Shown piece by piece: positions 43,084 to 51,654 of a stretch of DNA of 64,000 nt. The position numbers and the translations under genes were made by a program. The stretch is taken from positions 62,001 through 126,000 of the forward strand of contig NZ_LMPS01000009.1 of NCBI RefSeq assembly GCF_001424405.1, given 5' to 3'. The notes beneath the pieces are model-generated. The model was not told the origin of the DNA and searched no databases. It saw nothing but the letters and a program-made list of their open reading frames with translations. The DNA is from Dyadobacter sp. Leaf189 (GTDB lineage: Bacteria > Bacteroidota > Bacteroidia > Cytophagales > Spirosomataceae). Each line of letters opens with the position of its first letter. Within the stretch, counting starts at the first letter, position 1.

Positions 43084-43980
43084 ATGAAATTCGGAAAAGT
43101 TGATAATCCCGCATTGATCGATTTTACATTGCCGCCCGATGCACCTGAAAATGAAAAGATATTTAGCAGTACAAAGGGCAAAGGCAAACCGGATATTCGT
43201 ATTGGCTGTGCAAAATGGAATAAAACGGACCTGAAAAGCTTTTATCCAAAAGGGGTGAAAGACGAGCTGGGTTACTATGCTACGCAGTTCAACAGCATTG
43301 AGCTTAATGCCACTTTTTACAACAACTTTCCCATTGAAACGATCGAGGGATGGTATAACAAGACTTCCGAAGGTTTCAAGTTTTTCCCGAAACTTCATCA
43401 GGGAATCAGTCACTGGAAAAGATTGAAGGAAGCCAAGGAAGCGACCGACGTATATCTGGACGGGATCTCACATTTACAGGAAAAGCTCGGAATGCTCTTT
43501 TTGCAGCTGCCCGACAATTTTGGTCCCAAAAACTGGGAGCAGCTGAAAGCCTATCTTGAACAATGGCCTTCCGGCTTCCCGCTCGCATTGGAACTCCGGC
43601 ACCCGGGCTGGTATGACGGGGTGTTTGATACCACCGACTTTTATGAGGTTTTGGAAAAAAATAACATCACGCACATTGTTACCGACTCGGCAGGAAGAAG
43701 GGACTTAATGCACATGCGGCTCACTACGCCAACCGCATTTATCCGCTACAATGGCGCCAATGTGGATTCGGATTATTCCCGCCTTGACGATTGGTTTGAG
43801 CGTTTGAAAGTGTGGATTGAGCAGGGTATTGAGAACATTTACTTTTTTGTACACCAAAATCACGAGGAAGCCTCTCCCCTGCTGTCCACTTATCTGATCA
43901 AAAGATTGAATGATGAACTGGGAATGACATTGCAGGTACCACAACACCCAGCTACCGGCGGACAAACGAAGCTGCTTTAA
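43084..43980 (+). CDS. DUF72 domain-containing protein (YecE-like)
   Basis: Encodes 298 residues with the DUF72 TIM-barrel-like fold: IRIGCAKWN..., FNSIELNATFYNNFPIETIE, FKFFPKLHQGISHWKRL, LGMLFLQLPDNFGPKNW, LALELRHPGWYD and IENIYFFVHQNHEEASPLL. These are the conserved blocks in order. The biochemical role of the family is not established; some members are linked to Fe-S or DNA-damage contexts. About 35 extra N-terminal residues precede the domain. It is convergent with the phosphodiesterase gene, with only four bases between stops. Confidence 0.88.
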   Translation: MKFGKVDNPALIDFTLPPDAPENEKIFSSTKGKGKPDIRIGCAKWNKTDLKSFYPKGVKDELGYYATQFNSIELNATFYNNFPIETIEGWYNKTSEGFKFFPKLHQGISHWKRLKEAKEATDVYLDGISHLQEKLGMLFLQLPDNFGPKNWEQLKAYLEQWPSGFPLALELRHPGWYDGVFDTTDFYEVLEKNNITHIVTDSAGRRDLMHMRLTTPTAFIRYNGANVDSDYSRLDDWFERLKVWIEQGIENIYFFVHQNHEEASPLLSTYLIKRLNDELGMTLQVPQHPATGGQTKLL

Positions 43981-43984
43981 TTAT

Positions 43985-44932
43985 TTAGAAATTCAATGGA
44001 ATACCCTGTTGCGGAAAGATCAGCTTGACGCCCAGGGTATTTTCCTTTTTCAGCTCGGAAGTTATTTTCTCTTCATTAGTCCCAACCGGCTTGATATGCG
44101 TCACGACCACATTCAGGTTTTGCATTGCTTTTTGTCCGGTAAATCCGGCCAGTTTTTGCAGCTCTTTAAAAAACCATTTGGGAGTTAAATGTCCGAACAG
44201 GCTTTTGTCGGGCTGGCTGTTGGGATAGGATACTTCCAGGAAGATCGCGCGTAACTTTCCTTCTCTGACGAGCGGCGCGACTGCTTTCCAGACTGTCTCT
44301 ATTTTATCGGATTTTTCAACTTCGTCAGGTCCGGTGTCGCCAAAATACAACAGGTAACTATCGCCGCTCCGCACCAGGAAAGCTGCACTTTCGGTAGGGG
44401 CACCGTGACTGAGCCTGAAAGCGCGCACGTGCATGGCGGTACCGGCCAATGGAATTTCATTTTCTTCTGAAAGTATGTTATAAGTGTACTTTTTCATTGC
44501 CGGCGCTGCGCCTTCGTTGGTGAAGTTGGGCCAGCTTTCCCAATTGAAATAATGCGTTTTCAGAACCTTCATGCAATTTTCAAATCCGTAAATGTGCTTG
44601 GCGGTATCCTCCACTGCGTTGAGCAGCATTCCCGAAACATGGTCGAGATGCGGATGTGAAATCAGGTAGCCTTTGATGTACTGCTTCAAAACGACTTCAC
44701 CTGAAACCGGAAATGTACCCTGTTGCACTGCGGACCAGATTCCGTTAGTCAGCGTACCTGCATCCAGGCAAACAAATGCATTGCTACCCGCTGGCGCGAC
44801 CATATAAGCGGACAAATTTCCATCATTCACCCCGCCTTTTACACCCAATGGAACTACCCTGAATCCATTTTGACTGTAACCCTGAGCACACCAGCACAGG
44901 AGCGTAATAATAACAGAGAGCAGCGTTCGCAT
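43985..44932 (-). CDS. Class II 3',5'-cyclic nucleotide phosphodiesterase (CpdP-like), exported
   Basis: Encodes 315 residues with a Sec signal peptide (MRTLLSVIITLLCWCAQGYS). The metal-binding motif LISHPHLDHVSGML (HxHLDH) and the downstream FGDTGPDEVEKSDKIETVW, AIFLEVSYPNSQPDKSLFGH and NVVVTHIKP define the PDE II family within the metallo-beta-lactamase fold. Family members hydrolyse cAMP or cGMP; the exported form is known from Vibrio CpdP and eukaryotic secreted PDEs. A periplasmic enzyme would destroy external or exported cyclic nucleotides. It is divergent from the photolyase gene with a 69-base gap. Confidence 0.85.
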   Translation of the reverse strand: MRTLLSVIITLLCWCAQGYSQNGFRVVPLGVKGGVNDGNLSAYMVAPAGSNAFVCLDAGTLTNGIWSAVQQGTFPVSGEVVLKQYIKGYLISHPHLDHVSGMLLNAVEDTAKHIYGFENCMKVLKTHYFNWESWPNFTNEGAAPAMKKYTYNILSEENEIPLAGTAMHVRAFRLSHGAPTESAAFLVRSGDSYLLYFGDTGPDEVEKSDKIETVWKAVAPLVREGKLRAIFLEVSYPNSQPDKSLFGHLTPKWFFKELQKLAGFTGQKAMQNLNVVVTHIKPVGTNEEKITSELKKENTLGVKLIFPQQGIPLNF

Positions 44933-45001
44933 GATTTTAATAACTATTTCCGACGGATCTTTTTGGTTAAAGGTAGGTAATTGCTCTTAAAACGGTTTGT
45001 T

Positions 45002-46483
45002 ATGAAAATGGTTACGCTGGTATTTCCGCATCAGTTATTCAGGCAGAACCCTGCCGTAAGTGCCGACAGAAATGTGGTTATGGTGGAAGAATACCTGTTT
45101 TTCAAACAATTTAATTTTCACAAACACAAGCTGTTTTACCACCGCGTATCCATGCAGGCCTACCGGCAACTTCTGGAAGATCAGCAGCTGCAAATCGACT
45201 ACATTGAAGCTCACGAAGACCATAGCGACATAAGAAAGCTGGTACCCTATCTTAAAAAGAAAGGGGTGGAAGAGATCCATTACGTGAATGTAACTGACGA
45301 CTGGCTCCAAAGAAGACTGCAAAAAGCGGCAAAAAGTGCGGGAATTGAGCTGGTATCTTATGAAACGCCGATGTTCATCAATACACAGGAAGATCTGGAC
45401 AGGTACTTCATCAACAAAAAGCGCTACTTCCAGGCTGATTTTTATGCCAATCAGCGGAAGAGACTGAAAATACTGGTTGACGAAAACGAGGAGCCGGTAG
45501 GTGGAAAATGGAGCTTTGATACCGAAAACAGGCTCAAATTTCCAAAAAAACAAGAGCCGCCAAAGATCCGGTTTCCGGATCGCTCCGGACTGCATGACGA
45601 AGCCGAAGCCTATGTTGAAAAATACTTTGGCAAAAACTATGGTCTGATTCCGGAAGAGATTCGCTTTCCTGCCTCGCATGAAGAAAGTCAATCCTGGCTG
45701 GACCAGTTTCTTCAACACCGTTTTGAGGAGTTTGGCAAGTACGAAGACGCGATTGTTACCTCAGAGCATTTCCTGCACCACAGCCAGCTGACCCCCATGC
45801 TGAATGTAGGACTGATTACTCCAAAGCAGGTCATTGCAAAAACCCTGCGCTATGCCGAAAAGCACGACATTCCATTTAATTCAACGGAGGGATTTGTCCG
45901 TCAGGTAATTGGCTGGCGGGAGTTTATGCATGGTGTTTACGAAAATAAAGGCAGCCGCCAGCGGACGCGCAACTATTGGGGTTTCACTCGAAAAGTCCCG
46001 GAATCATTCTGGAAAGGAACTACCGGCATTGAACCGGTGGATATCACGATCAGGAAGGTACTTGCTACCGGATACTGCCATCACATTGAACGGTTGATGG
46101 TAATGGGAAACTTTATGCTGCTTTGTGAATTTGATCCCGACGATGTGTACCGCTGGTTTATGGAGCTTTTTATTGATTCCTATGATTGGGTAATGGTACC
46201 TAACGTGTACGGAATGAGCCAGTTTGCAGATGGCGGGTTATTGTCGACCAAACCGTATATCAGTTCAAGCAACTACCTGACCAAAATGAGTGATTATAAA
46301 AAGGGAGAATGGCAAGAGATCTGGGACGGGCTTTTCTGGCGGTTTATGGACAAGCAACGGAAGTTTTTCTCGCACAATCCCAGGTTAAGTATGCTGCTAA
46401 GAACTTTCGATAATATGCCCGACGAGAAAAGAAAAGCGCATCTTGACAATGCAAATGCATTTTTGAAAAAGCTGGATAGTTGA
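45002..46483 (+). CDS. Photolyase/cryptochrome of the FeS-BCP (PhrB-like) lineage, without the cluster cysteines
   Basis: The ATG at 45002 gives MKMVTLVFPHQLFRQNPAVS, the family's opening; the TTG at 44981 is less likely. The order of motifs follows bacterial PhrB-like proteins: FYHRVSMQAYRQLL, GKWSFDTENR, IPFNSTEGFVRQVIGWREFM, YCHHIERLMVMGNFMLLCEF and VMVPNVYGMSQFADGG. FAD and probably a second chromophore bind in the family, which repairs (6-4) photoproducts or acts as light sensor. Where PhrB proteins have MSDYCxxC ... CPFN-LYW, this protein reads MSDYKKGEWQEIWDGLFW (429-446), with no cysteine, so a 4Fe-4S cluster is unlikely. Length is 493 residues. The GNAT gene follows immediately. Confidence 0.88.
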   Translation: MKMVTLVFPHQLFRQNPAVSADRNVVMVEEYLFFKQFNFHKHKLFYHRVSMQAYRQLLEDQQLQIDYIEAHEDHSDIRKLVPYLKKKGVEEIHYVNVTDDWLQRRLQKAAKSAGIELVSYETPMFINTQEDLDRYFINKKRYFQADFYANQRKRLKILVDENEEPVGGKWSFDTENRLKFPKKQEPPKIRFPDRSGLHDEAEAYVEKYFGKNYGLIPEEIRFPASHEESQSWLDQFLQHRFEEFGKYEDAIVTSEHFLHHSQLTPMLNVGLITPKQVIAKTLRYAEKHDIPFNSTEGFVRQVIGWREFMHGVYENKGSRQRTRNYWGFTRKVPESFWKGTTGIEPVDITIRKVLATGYCHHIERLMVMGNFMLLCEFDPDDVYRWFMELFIDSYDWVMVPNVYGMSQFADGGLLSTKPYISSSNYLTKMSDYKKGEWQEIWDGLFWRFMDKQRKFFSHNPRLSMLLRTFDNMPDEKRKAHLDNANAFLKKLDS

Positions 46484-46530
46484 TGATCGCGGCAAATCAG
46501 CGATATTGCATTGAATGCAATTGCCTGTTT

Positions 46531-46980
46531 ATGCTTAAAATTATACGAACCACCAGCGACAATCCGGACTTTACGAGGCTGACTGACAAGCTTGATGATG
46601 AGCTATGCTCCATTTATCAGACCAAAAAAGAAGATTTCGAGGAATATAACCGCATTACGGACCTGAAAACGGTGGTACTTGCTTACGAAGAACAAGATTT
46701 AGTAGGTTGCGGCTGCTTTAAAAAGTTCGACGAAACGACACTCGAATTAAAACGGATGTTTATCGAACCCGCATTCAGAGGCCGGGGTATTGCGTCGGCA
46801 ATTGTGCAGGAACTTGAAAAATGGGGCATCGAGCTGGGATACGCATCTGCATTCCTGGAAACCGGAGAAGGCCAGCCACAAGCTATTCAGTTGTACAAAA
46901 AGCTAGGCTACGAACAGATCACAGACTTTTCAAAGTATCAGGTCTCGGATTATAGTGTTTGTATGATGAAGAGTCTTTAA
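46531..46980 (+). CDS. GNAT family N-acetyltransferase
   Basis: Encodes 149 residues from the ATG at 46531, where the domain begins (MLKIIRTTSDNPDFTRLTDK). An ATG at 46483, overlapping the photolyase stop (TGATG), would add 16 residues with no domain character. The acetyl-CoA loop is FIEPAFRGRGIASAIVQELE, and the end reads AFLETGEGQPQAIQLYKKLG, typical of GNATs acting on small molecules or proteins. The acceptor is unknown. It probably shares a transcript with the photolyase upstream and perhaps with the transporter downstream (31-base gap). Confidence 0.82.
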   Translation: MLKIIRTTSDNPDFTRLTDKLDDELCSIYQTKKEDFEEYNRITDLKTVVLAYEEQDLVGCGCFKKFDETTLELKRMFIEPAFRGRGIASAIVQELEKWGIELGYASAFLETGEGQPQAIQLYKKLGYEQITDFSKYQVSDYSVCMMKSL

Positions 46981-47011
46981 AAATGAAATCCTTTTTAGAA
47001 AAATAACGACA

Positions 47012-48121
47012 ATGCAAGCCCTAGACTCCCCTCCTTTTTACCAAAGATTATCACTTTCCCTGTTAGGAATTGGCTTGATTATGACGGCTATTTATCTGGG
47101 AGCTGATATCATTGTTCCACTGGCACTTGCTGGATTGATAGCGGTTTTGCTGCGGCCGGTGGAAAGGTGGCTGGTGAACATGGGAATGCCGAAGGTGGTG
47201 GCAATAAGCCTCGCGGTATTGCTGGCTGTATTGATCGTCTCCGCGGTGGGTGTGCTGCTTTCCATGCAGCTGGCAGATTTTTCGGACGAGCTTCCCAAGC
47301 TCAAACGCAACATCAACGAATTTTACCACGACGCCCGCCGCTGGATCCGCCGGGAATATAGCGTTACTTACCGGCAGCAAGCCGAATACCTGAAAAACGC
47401 TCAGACCAAAACACTTGAAAATTTCCAGGGAACAGAAACCCTGGGCGCTGTCACCGGTCCATTAACTACGCTGATCCTCATACCGATATACGCATTTCTT
47501 CTACTTTACTACCGCACTATGCTGCTCCATTTCATGGTAGTGGTGTTTCCCGAAGAACATAAGGAGAAGATACTGGAAGGATTGGGACAAATTAAGTCGA
47601 TTATCCAGAGTTACATGGTAGGCTTGCTTTTCGAAACAACGGTTGTAGCAATCCTGAATTCCATCGGTTTGCTGATCCTGAATGTACAATATGCTGTGCT
47701 GCTCTCCATTATGGCGGCTATCCTCAACCTGGTACCTTATATCGGCGGGATCGTGGCAACGGTACTTGCAGTGCTGGTGACATTTATCAGCCACCCCGAA
47801 ACCGACACAGTTCTGGGCGTGGTTGGCGTTTTTATTGTGGTACAATTTATCGATAACAACTTCCTTGTTCCCGTAATCGTGGGCTCCAAAGTCAAGATCA
47901 ATGCATTGGTTTCGATAGTTGGTGTGCTGGTGGGCGGCGCACTGGCGGGGTTATCGGGTATGTTCCTGTCCATTCCGGCAATTGCCATGATGAAAGTAGT
48001 ATTCGATCGCGTCGACGATCTGAAACCCTGGGGTATTCTGTTGGGTGACCAGACGCCGGAACAGGAGAAGAAAGCCCTCTTAAAGCTGGTAAGACGCAAG
48101 AAAATGATTGAAGAGGAATAA
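47012..48121 (+). CDS. AI-2E family transporter (PerM/YhhT-like)
   Basis: Encodes 369 residues with about seven or eight membrane helices. Typical regions are LGADIIVPLALAGLIAVLLR followed by PVERWLVNMGMPK, a soluble central helix pair (residues 90-135), and the conserved C-terminal half (AILNLVPYIGGIVATVLAVL; FIVVQFIDNNFLVPVIVGSK; GMFLSIPAIAMMKVVFDRVD). The family includes TqsA, proposed to export autoinducer-2, and members thought to act as Na+/H+ exchangers; the substrate here is open. It ends a plus-strand run and is convergent with the ABC1 kinase gene, a terminator lying between them. Confidence 0.9.
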   Translation: MQALDSPPFYQRLSLSLLGIGLIMTAIYLGADIIVPLALAGLIAVLLRPVERWLVNMGMPKVVAISLAVLLAVLIVSAVGVLLSMQLADFSDELPKLKRNINEFYHDARRWIRREYSVTYRQQAEYLKNAQTKTLENFQGTETLGAVTGPLTTLILIPIYAFLLLYYRTMLLHFMVVVFPEEHKEKILEGLGQIKSIIQSYMVGLLFETTVVAILNSIGLLILNVQYAVLLSIMAAILNLVPYIGGIVATVLAVLVTFISHPETDTVLGVVGVFIVVQFIDNNFLVPVIVGSKVKINALVSIVGVLVGGALAGLSGMFLSIPAIAMMKVVFDRVDDLKPWGILLGDQTPEQEKKALLKLVRRKKMIEEE

Positions 48122-48145
48122 AAAAGGCAGACAGAAAACCTGCCT
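48118..48145 (-). terminator. Rho-independent terminator of the TetR-ABC1 operon
   Basis: AGGCAG (48125-48130) and CTGCCT (48140-48145) form a 6-bp stem. On the minus strand it is followed by TTTTTATTCC. It lies about 25 bases beyond the ABC1 kinase stop and overlaps the 3' end of the convergent AI-2E family gene. Confidence 0.7.
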
Positions 48146-48169
48146 GCCCTGCAACAAGTATTGCTGTTA

Positions 48170-49471
48170 TTACATCGCGAACTGCTTGGTTTCAACTTCT
48201 GCCTTCAAATCATGCAGCAAGCTGAACAACCCAAAGAATGTGCGGTTGATATAAATGAAATGCTTCGAGCCGCGATTCATATTCATTTTCCGCAGCTCTT
48301 TATCGTTTGCATATTTTTCACCCAACTCAGCCAGCTTTTCAAAGAAACTTTCATCCGCAAAGTCGAACTTCTCGGAATTAAAAGGTTGAGTCAAAAGGCC
48401 TAGTATATCCCTGAAAAGATTTGAGAAATAGACGATCTCTTTCTCAGTATCCTTTGGTGTAAGTATTTCCAGATCCACCAAACCCTGTCTGAAAGTCGCG
48501 GGATCATTCAGTTTTTCGGGCTCCGCCAAATCAAAGTACGGCGTGTAGAACGATTCGGGAATCTCCTTGATGCAACCAAAGTCAATGGCGATCAGGTTAT
48601 CCTGTTCGTCGATCAGGAAGTTGCCCGGGTGCGGGTCCGCATGTACTTTCCGCAGCTGGTGCACCTGATACATATAAAAGTCCCAAAGTGCCTGCCCGAT
48701 CTTGTTGGCAAGTGTTTGATCCGTATTTGCTTTGCAAAACTCAGACAAATGCCTGCCTTGCATCCAATCCATTGTAATCACACGCTCGCATGAAAATTCG
48801 GGATAGTAAGCAGGAAAACGCAGGTTCGGAATATGTGCGCAGGCCTCTGCAATCTCGGTACTGCTCGCTATTTCAAGATTGTAGTTCGTTTCTTCGGTCA
48901 GTTTGGTTTCTACCTCCTTGAAGTACTTGTCCGAATCCTTTGCCTGAATATTGAACATTTTCATCGCAATCGGCTTCACAAGCGCGAGGTCCGAAGAAAT
49001 ACTCTCGGCTACGCCAGGATACTGGATTTTCACAGCAAGCTCCTTACCATTCAAAGTAGCTTTATGTACCTGTCCGATACTGGCTGCATTAATCGCATTC
49101 GGATCAAAGCTATCAAAAAGGTCAAGCGGCGATTTACCGAAATACCTCCTGAAAGTTTTGATAACAAGCGGAGCAGAAAGTGGCGGAACCGAGAACTGAG
49201 ACAATGAAAACTTCTCGACATAAGCCTGTGGAAGAAAATTCTTCTCCATACTAAGCATTTGCGCCACTTTGAGCGCGCTGCCTTTCAGGTTTTTCAGACT
49301 ATCATAAATGTCCTCTGCATTGTTACTGTTCAAATTATCACGCGCCGTTTCAGGATTCGTGATCTTTTCACCGTAATACTTCAAATAATTACCACCGATT
49401 TTTACACCGGTCGAAATCAATTTAGTGGCACGTCGGATTTTAGAGGTGGGTATACTATCAATCGTCTCCAT
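48170..49471 (-). CDS. ABC1/AarF (UbiB-like) atypical kinase
   Basis: Encodes 433 residues of the UbiB/ADCK family of protein-kinase-like proteins linked to quinone and lipid metabolism. The KxGQ-like region is present as SLKNLKGSALKVAQMLSMEK. Motifs for nucleotide binding and catalysis follow: AASIGQVHKATLNGKELAVK (Ala-rich loop and lysine), VHADPHPGNFLIDE (catalytic Asp loop) and IAIDFGCIKEIP (DFG-like). No C-terminal membrane helices are evident, so it is the short soluble form. It starts two bases after the TetR-family gene stop, so the two are one operon; such pairs recur in Bacteroidota, from memory. Confidence 0.9.
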   Translation of the reverse strand: METIDSIPTSKIRRATKLISTGVKIGGNYLKYYGEKITNPETARDNLNSNNAEDIYDSLKNLKGSALKVAQMLSMEKNFLPQAYVEKFSLSQFSVPPLSAPLVIKTFRRYFGKSPLDLFDSFDPNAINAASIGQVHKATLNGKELAVKIQYPGVAESISSDLALVKPIAMKMFNIQAKDSDKYFKEVETKLTEETNYNLEIASSTEIAEACAHIPNLRFPAYYPEFSCERVITMDWMQGRHLSEFCKANTDQTLANKIGQALWDFYMYQVHQLRKVHADPHPGNFLIDEQDNLIAIDFGCIKEIPESFYTPYFDLAEPEKLNDPATFRQGLVDLEILTPKDTEKEIVYFSNLFRDILGLLTQPFNSEKFDFADESFFEKLAELGEKYANDKELRKMNMNRGSKHFIYINRTFFGLFSLLHDLKAEVETKQFAM

Positions 49472-49473
49472 TC

Positions 49474-50148
49474 CTACCTCAGCTTTTCTTTAATGAGAAA
49501 TTTTCCAAAATCGATAACACTTTCAAGCGGACTCGTATCGATCAGGTCGAATGTCGCACGGATTGATTTTTCGATAAAAAGATCTGTTTTTTCAAATCCG
49601 AGAGACTCGTCATCGAGCCAGAACTTCAATGTCACCAGGAACTGTATCCACGCTCCTTCCTCCAATGCATCCTGCTGCGCCTTGCGAATACGCTCGCTTC
49701 TGATTTTCAGATAACCATCGCTGCTCTTTGAAATAAAGTCTTTGAAATGCGTTCTGAACTCTTTCAATTTCATCAGTCCGCTCAGACGGTTCCTGCTTTC
49801 CTGCAATGAAAAGATCACAAAGCTCCTGTTGGCTGTAAGTATCTCAAAGTAAGTGTAATAGTAAGTCAGCAATTTATCCCTGAACCCTAATGCATCCACT
49901 TCTCCGCTCTGGTCGATCAGCTGAACAGCGAGCTTGTGAAAGCTTACAAAAACCGTTTTCTCAACCGCATCTATCGACGAAAAGTGTTTGTAAAAATCCT
50001 TTTCAACAATCCCGTTTTGCTTGCAGAACAGGTATACCGACTCCGGTTTCCTGTTGTTCTCAAGACAGTATTGCATGAATAACTCGGTGATTCTTTCGGA
50101 GGTAATCTCCTGTGCAGCAGCCGGAAGTTCTTTTAGTCTAGTTGCCAT
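49474..50148 (-). CDS. TetR-family-like transcriptional regulator
   Basis: Encodes 224 residues. The N-terminal HTH is visible as ITSERITELFMQYCLENNRK, ESVYLFCKQNGIVEKDFYKH and FSSIDAVEKTVFVSFHKLAV, in the spacing of TetR proteins. The all-helical C-terminal part is divergent (LTYYYTYFEILTANRSFVIF) and typical of the group paired with ABC1 kinases. The ligand is unknown. It is the first gene of a two-gene operon with the kinase (two-base gap) and probably autoregulates it. Confidence 0.8.
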   Translation of the reverse strand: MATRLKELPAAAQEITSERITELFMQYCLENNRKPESVYLFCKQNGIVEKDFYKHFSSIDAVEKTVFVSFHKLAVQLIDQSGEVDALGFRDKLLTYYYTYFEILTANRSFVIFSLQESRNRLSGLMKLKEFRTHFKDFISKSSDGYLKIRSERIRKAQQDALEEGAWIQFLVTLKFWLDDESLGFEKTDLFIEKSIRATFDLIDTSPLESVIDFGKFLIKEKLR

Positions 50149-50240
50149 TGTTTATTTGGATTAGCACAAAAATGTCTGAAATCAATAACGTAAACAGCGC
50201 GGTAATCGTGCCAGTTGCGCAGGGCGAATCCTGCGGAACA

Positions 50241-51581
50241 TTAACCGAACACGTTCATCTTCAGGAACTCATTTACAAATTTCCCTTTCTGATCGTACTC
50301 TTTTGCCAGTTGCCTGAATTCACCGAGCTTTTCATACCTTTTTGCAAGAAGAGCGGGCGCGACAGTGAAAAGCTTACCCCAATGCGGCCGTACATCATAA
50401 ACGGAAAGTTCCTTTTCAATAAACGGCAGTAATTTGCTAACAGCCGGCCAATCCTGTTTCCAGGTAAAATGAATCGCCACAGAATCCTGTTTGTAGCACG
50501 GACTCATCCACAGCTCATCGGCCGCAATGGTACGTATTTCGGAAGTCAACAAATGTGGGGTAATCTGCTTTCCCATTCTCGAAATAGCCAGAATAGCGTC
50601 TACCGCATTTTTTCTCGGCACAAAATACTCCGACTGCAACTCCTTGCCGCTGCTGGGCGTGAAACCCATTTTGAAGTGCGGCATGCGCTCATACCACGGA
50701 CCGGCGACGCCCATTTGTTCAGTACAATTTTCAGCTGAAAGTTCAGGAATAGGATGCAGGTTTTTAGTAGCCAGCTTCCCGCCAAAAAACTCTTTATCAG
50801 CTTTGAATGCCTTATCCCCCTCCTTGTATTTGACCCAGACTTCAGTAATGTCATCGCTGGCCCAGTTGGTAAACAAGCTTACACTGTACCCACTAGCCTC
50901 TATTTGGTCGAAATTGTCCTTCAATTGGCTCAAAGGCAGGTTTTCAAAAACGTATTGCCCCATCATAAACGTAGGTTCCACATCCAGCGTAACCTGCGTT
51001 ACCACACCCAGTGCGCCCAGGTTCACCACGGCCGCATTGAATTTATCACCATCTTCTTTCCGGGTCAGCCGCACAAGCTCACCATTTGCAGTAACCATTT
51101 CCAGTGCCGATACTGCGGTAGAAAGATTCCCATTCTTTTCACCCGAACCGTGCGTAGCCGTAGCGCAAGCGCCAGCTACCGATATATGTGGCAGGGACGC
51201 CAGGTTATGTAATGCAAATCCTTTCCGATGCAACACAGGGCTGAGCTGCCCGTATTTCAGCCCCGCATTGACGGTAACTGTTTTATTTTTTTCATCCAAA
51301 ACAATCTGCTGCTCCGCGTCTGTCACAGAAATGAAGCGGTCTTTAGTATCCGCAATGTGATTGAAACAATGCCGCGTGCCGAGTACTTTCAGCTTCGGGT
51401 ATTTGGTAACGATTTCTTTTACCTGCTGCAAATTCCGGGCTGCGTCCAGTTTGTTGGTGCTGTATTCCAGGTTACCGGCCCAGTTTTTCAATTTTTCATC
51501 TGCTGCCAGACCAGATAGCGGACGGAATAGAGGAGCTGCCATTAATGCTGACGATAGTTTAATGAATGTTCGCTTTTTCAT
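50241..51581 (-). CDS. FAD-linked oxidase, alditol/aldonolactone oxidase type
   Basis: The ATG at 51581 gives MKKRTFIKLSSALMAAPLFR, an export signal with a KKR (imperfect twin-arginine) start. A 22-residue upstream extension is unlikely. The FAD-binding VAO/PCMH domain contains LKVLGTRHCFNHIADTKDRF, with the GxRHxxN histidine that binds FAD covalently in relatives, and ISVAGACATATHGSGEKNGN. The C-terminal ALO-like domain ends VDAILAISRMGKQITPHLLT through YDVRPHWGKLFT. The enzyme likely oxidises a polyol or sugar lactone in the periplasm, producing hydrogen peroxide or reducing a quinone. It lies 73 bases downstream of the MocR-type regulator. Confidence 0.87.
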   Translation of the reverse strand: MKKRTFIKLSSALMAAPLFRPLSGLAADEKLKNWAGNLEYSTNKLDAARNLQQVKEIVTKYPKLKVLGTRHCFNHIADTKDRFISVTDAEQQIVLDEKNKTVTVNAGLKYGQLSPVLHRKGFALHNLASLPHISVAGACATATHGSGEKNGNLSTAVSALEMVTANGELVRLTRKEDGDKFNAAVVNLGALGVVTQVTLDVEPTFMMGQYVFENLPLSQLKDNFDQIEASGYSVSLFTNWASDDITEVWVKYKEGDKAFKADKEFFGGKLATKNLHPIPELSAENCTEQMGVAGPWYERMPHFKMGFTPSSGKELQSEYFVPRKNAVDAILAISRMGKQITPHLLTSEIRTIAADELWMSPCYKQDSVAIHFTWKQDWPAVSKLLPFIEKELSVYDVRPHWGKLFTVAPALLAKRYEKLGEFRQLAKEYDQKGKFVNEFLKMNVFG

Positions 51582-51654
51582 AAGGTTAGCTGCGGGCCTG
51601 TATATGATTTTACCACAAATTAGTTGAATAATCCGAAACCGCAGCACCTCTTTT

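Noticed and set aside
45035-45718. 227-codon minus-strand frame inside the photolyase gene
   Set aside because: Lies fully opposite a well-supported gene and shows no domain or signal.
50527-51360. 277-codon plus-strand frame opposite the FAD oxidase gene
   Set aside because: The minus strand encodes a clear VAO-type flavoprotein through the same stretch, and the plus frame has serine-rich, low-information sequence typical of an antisense shadow.
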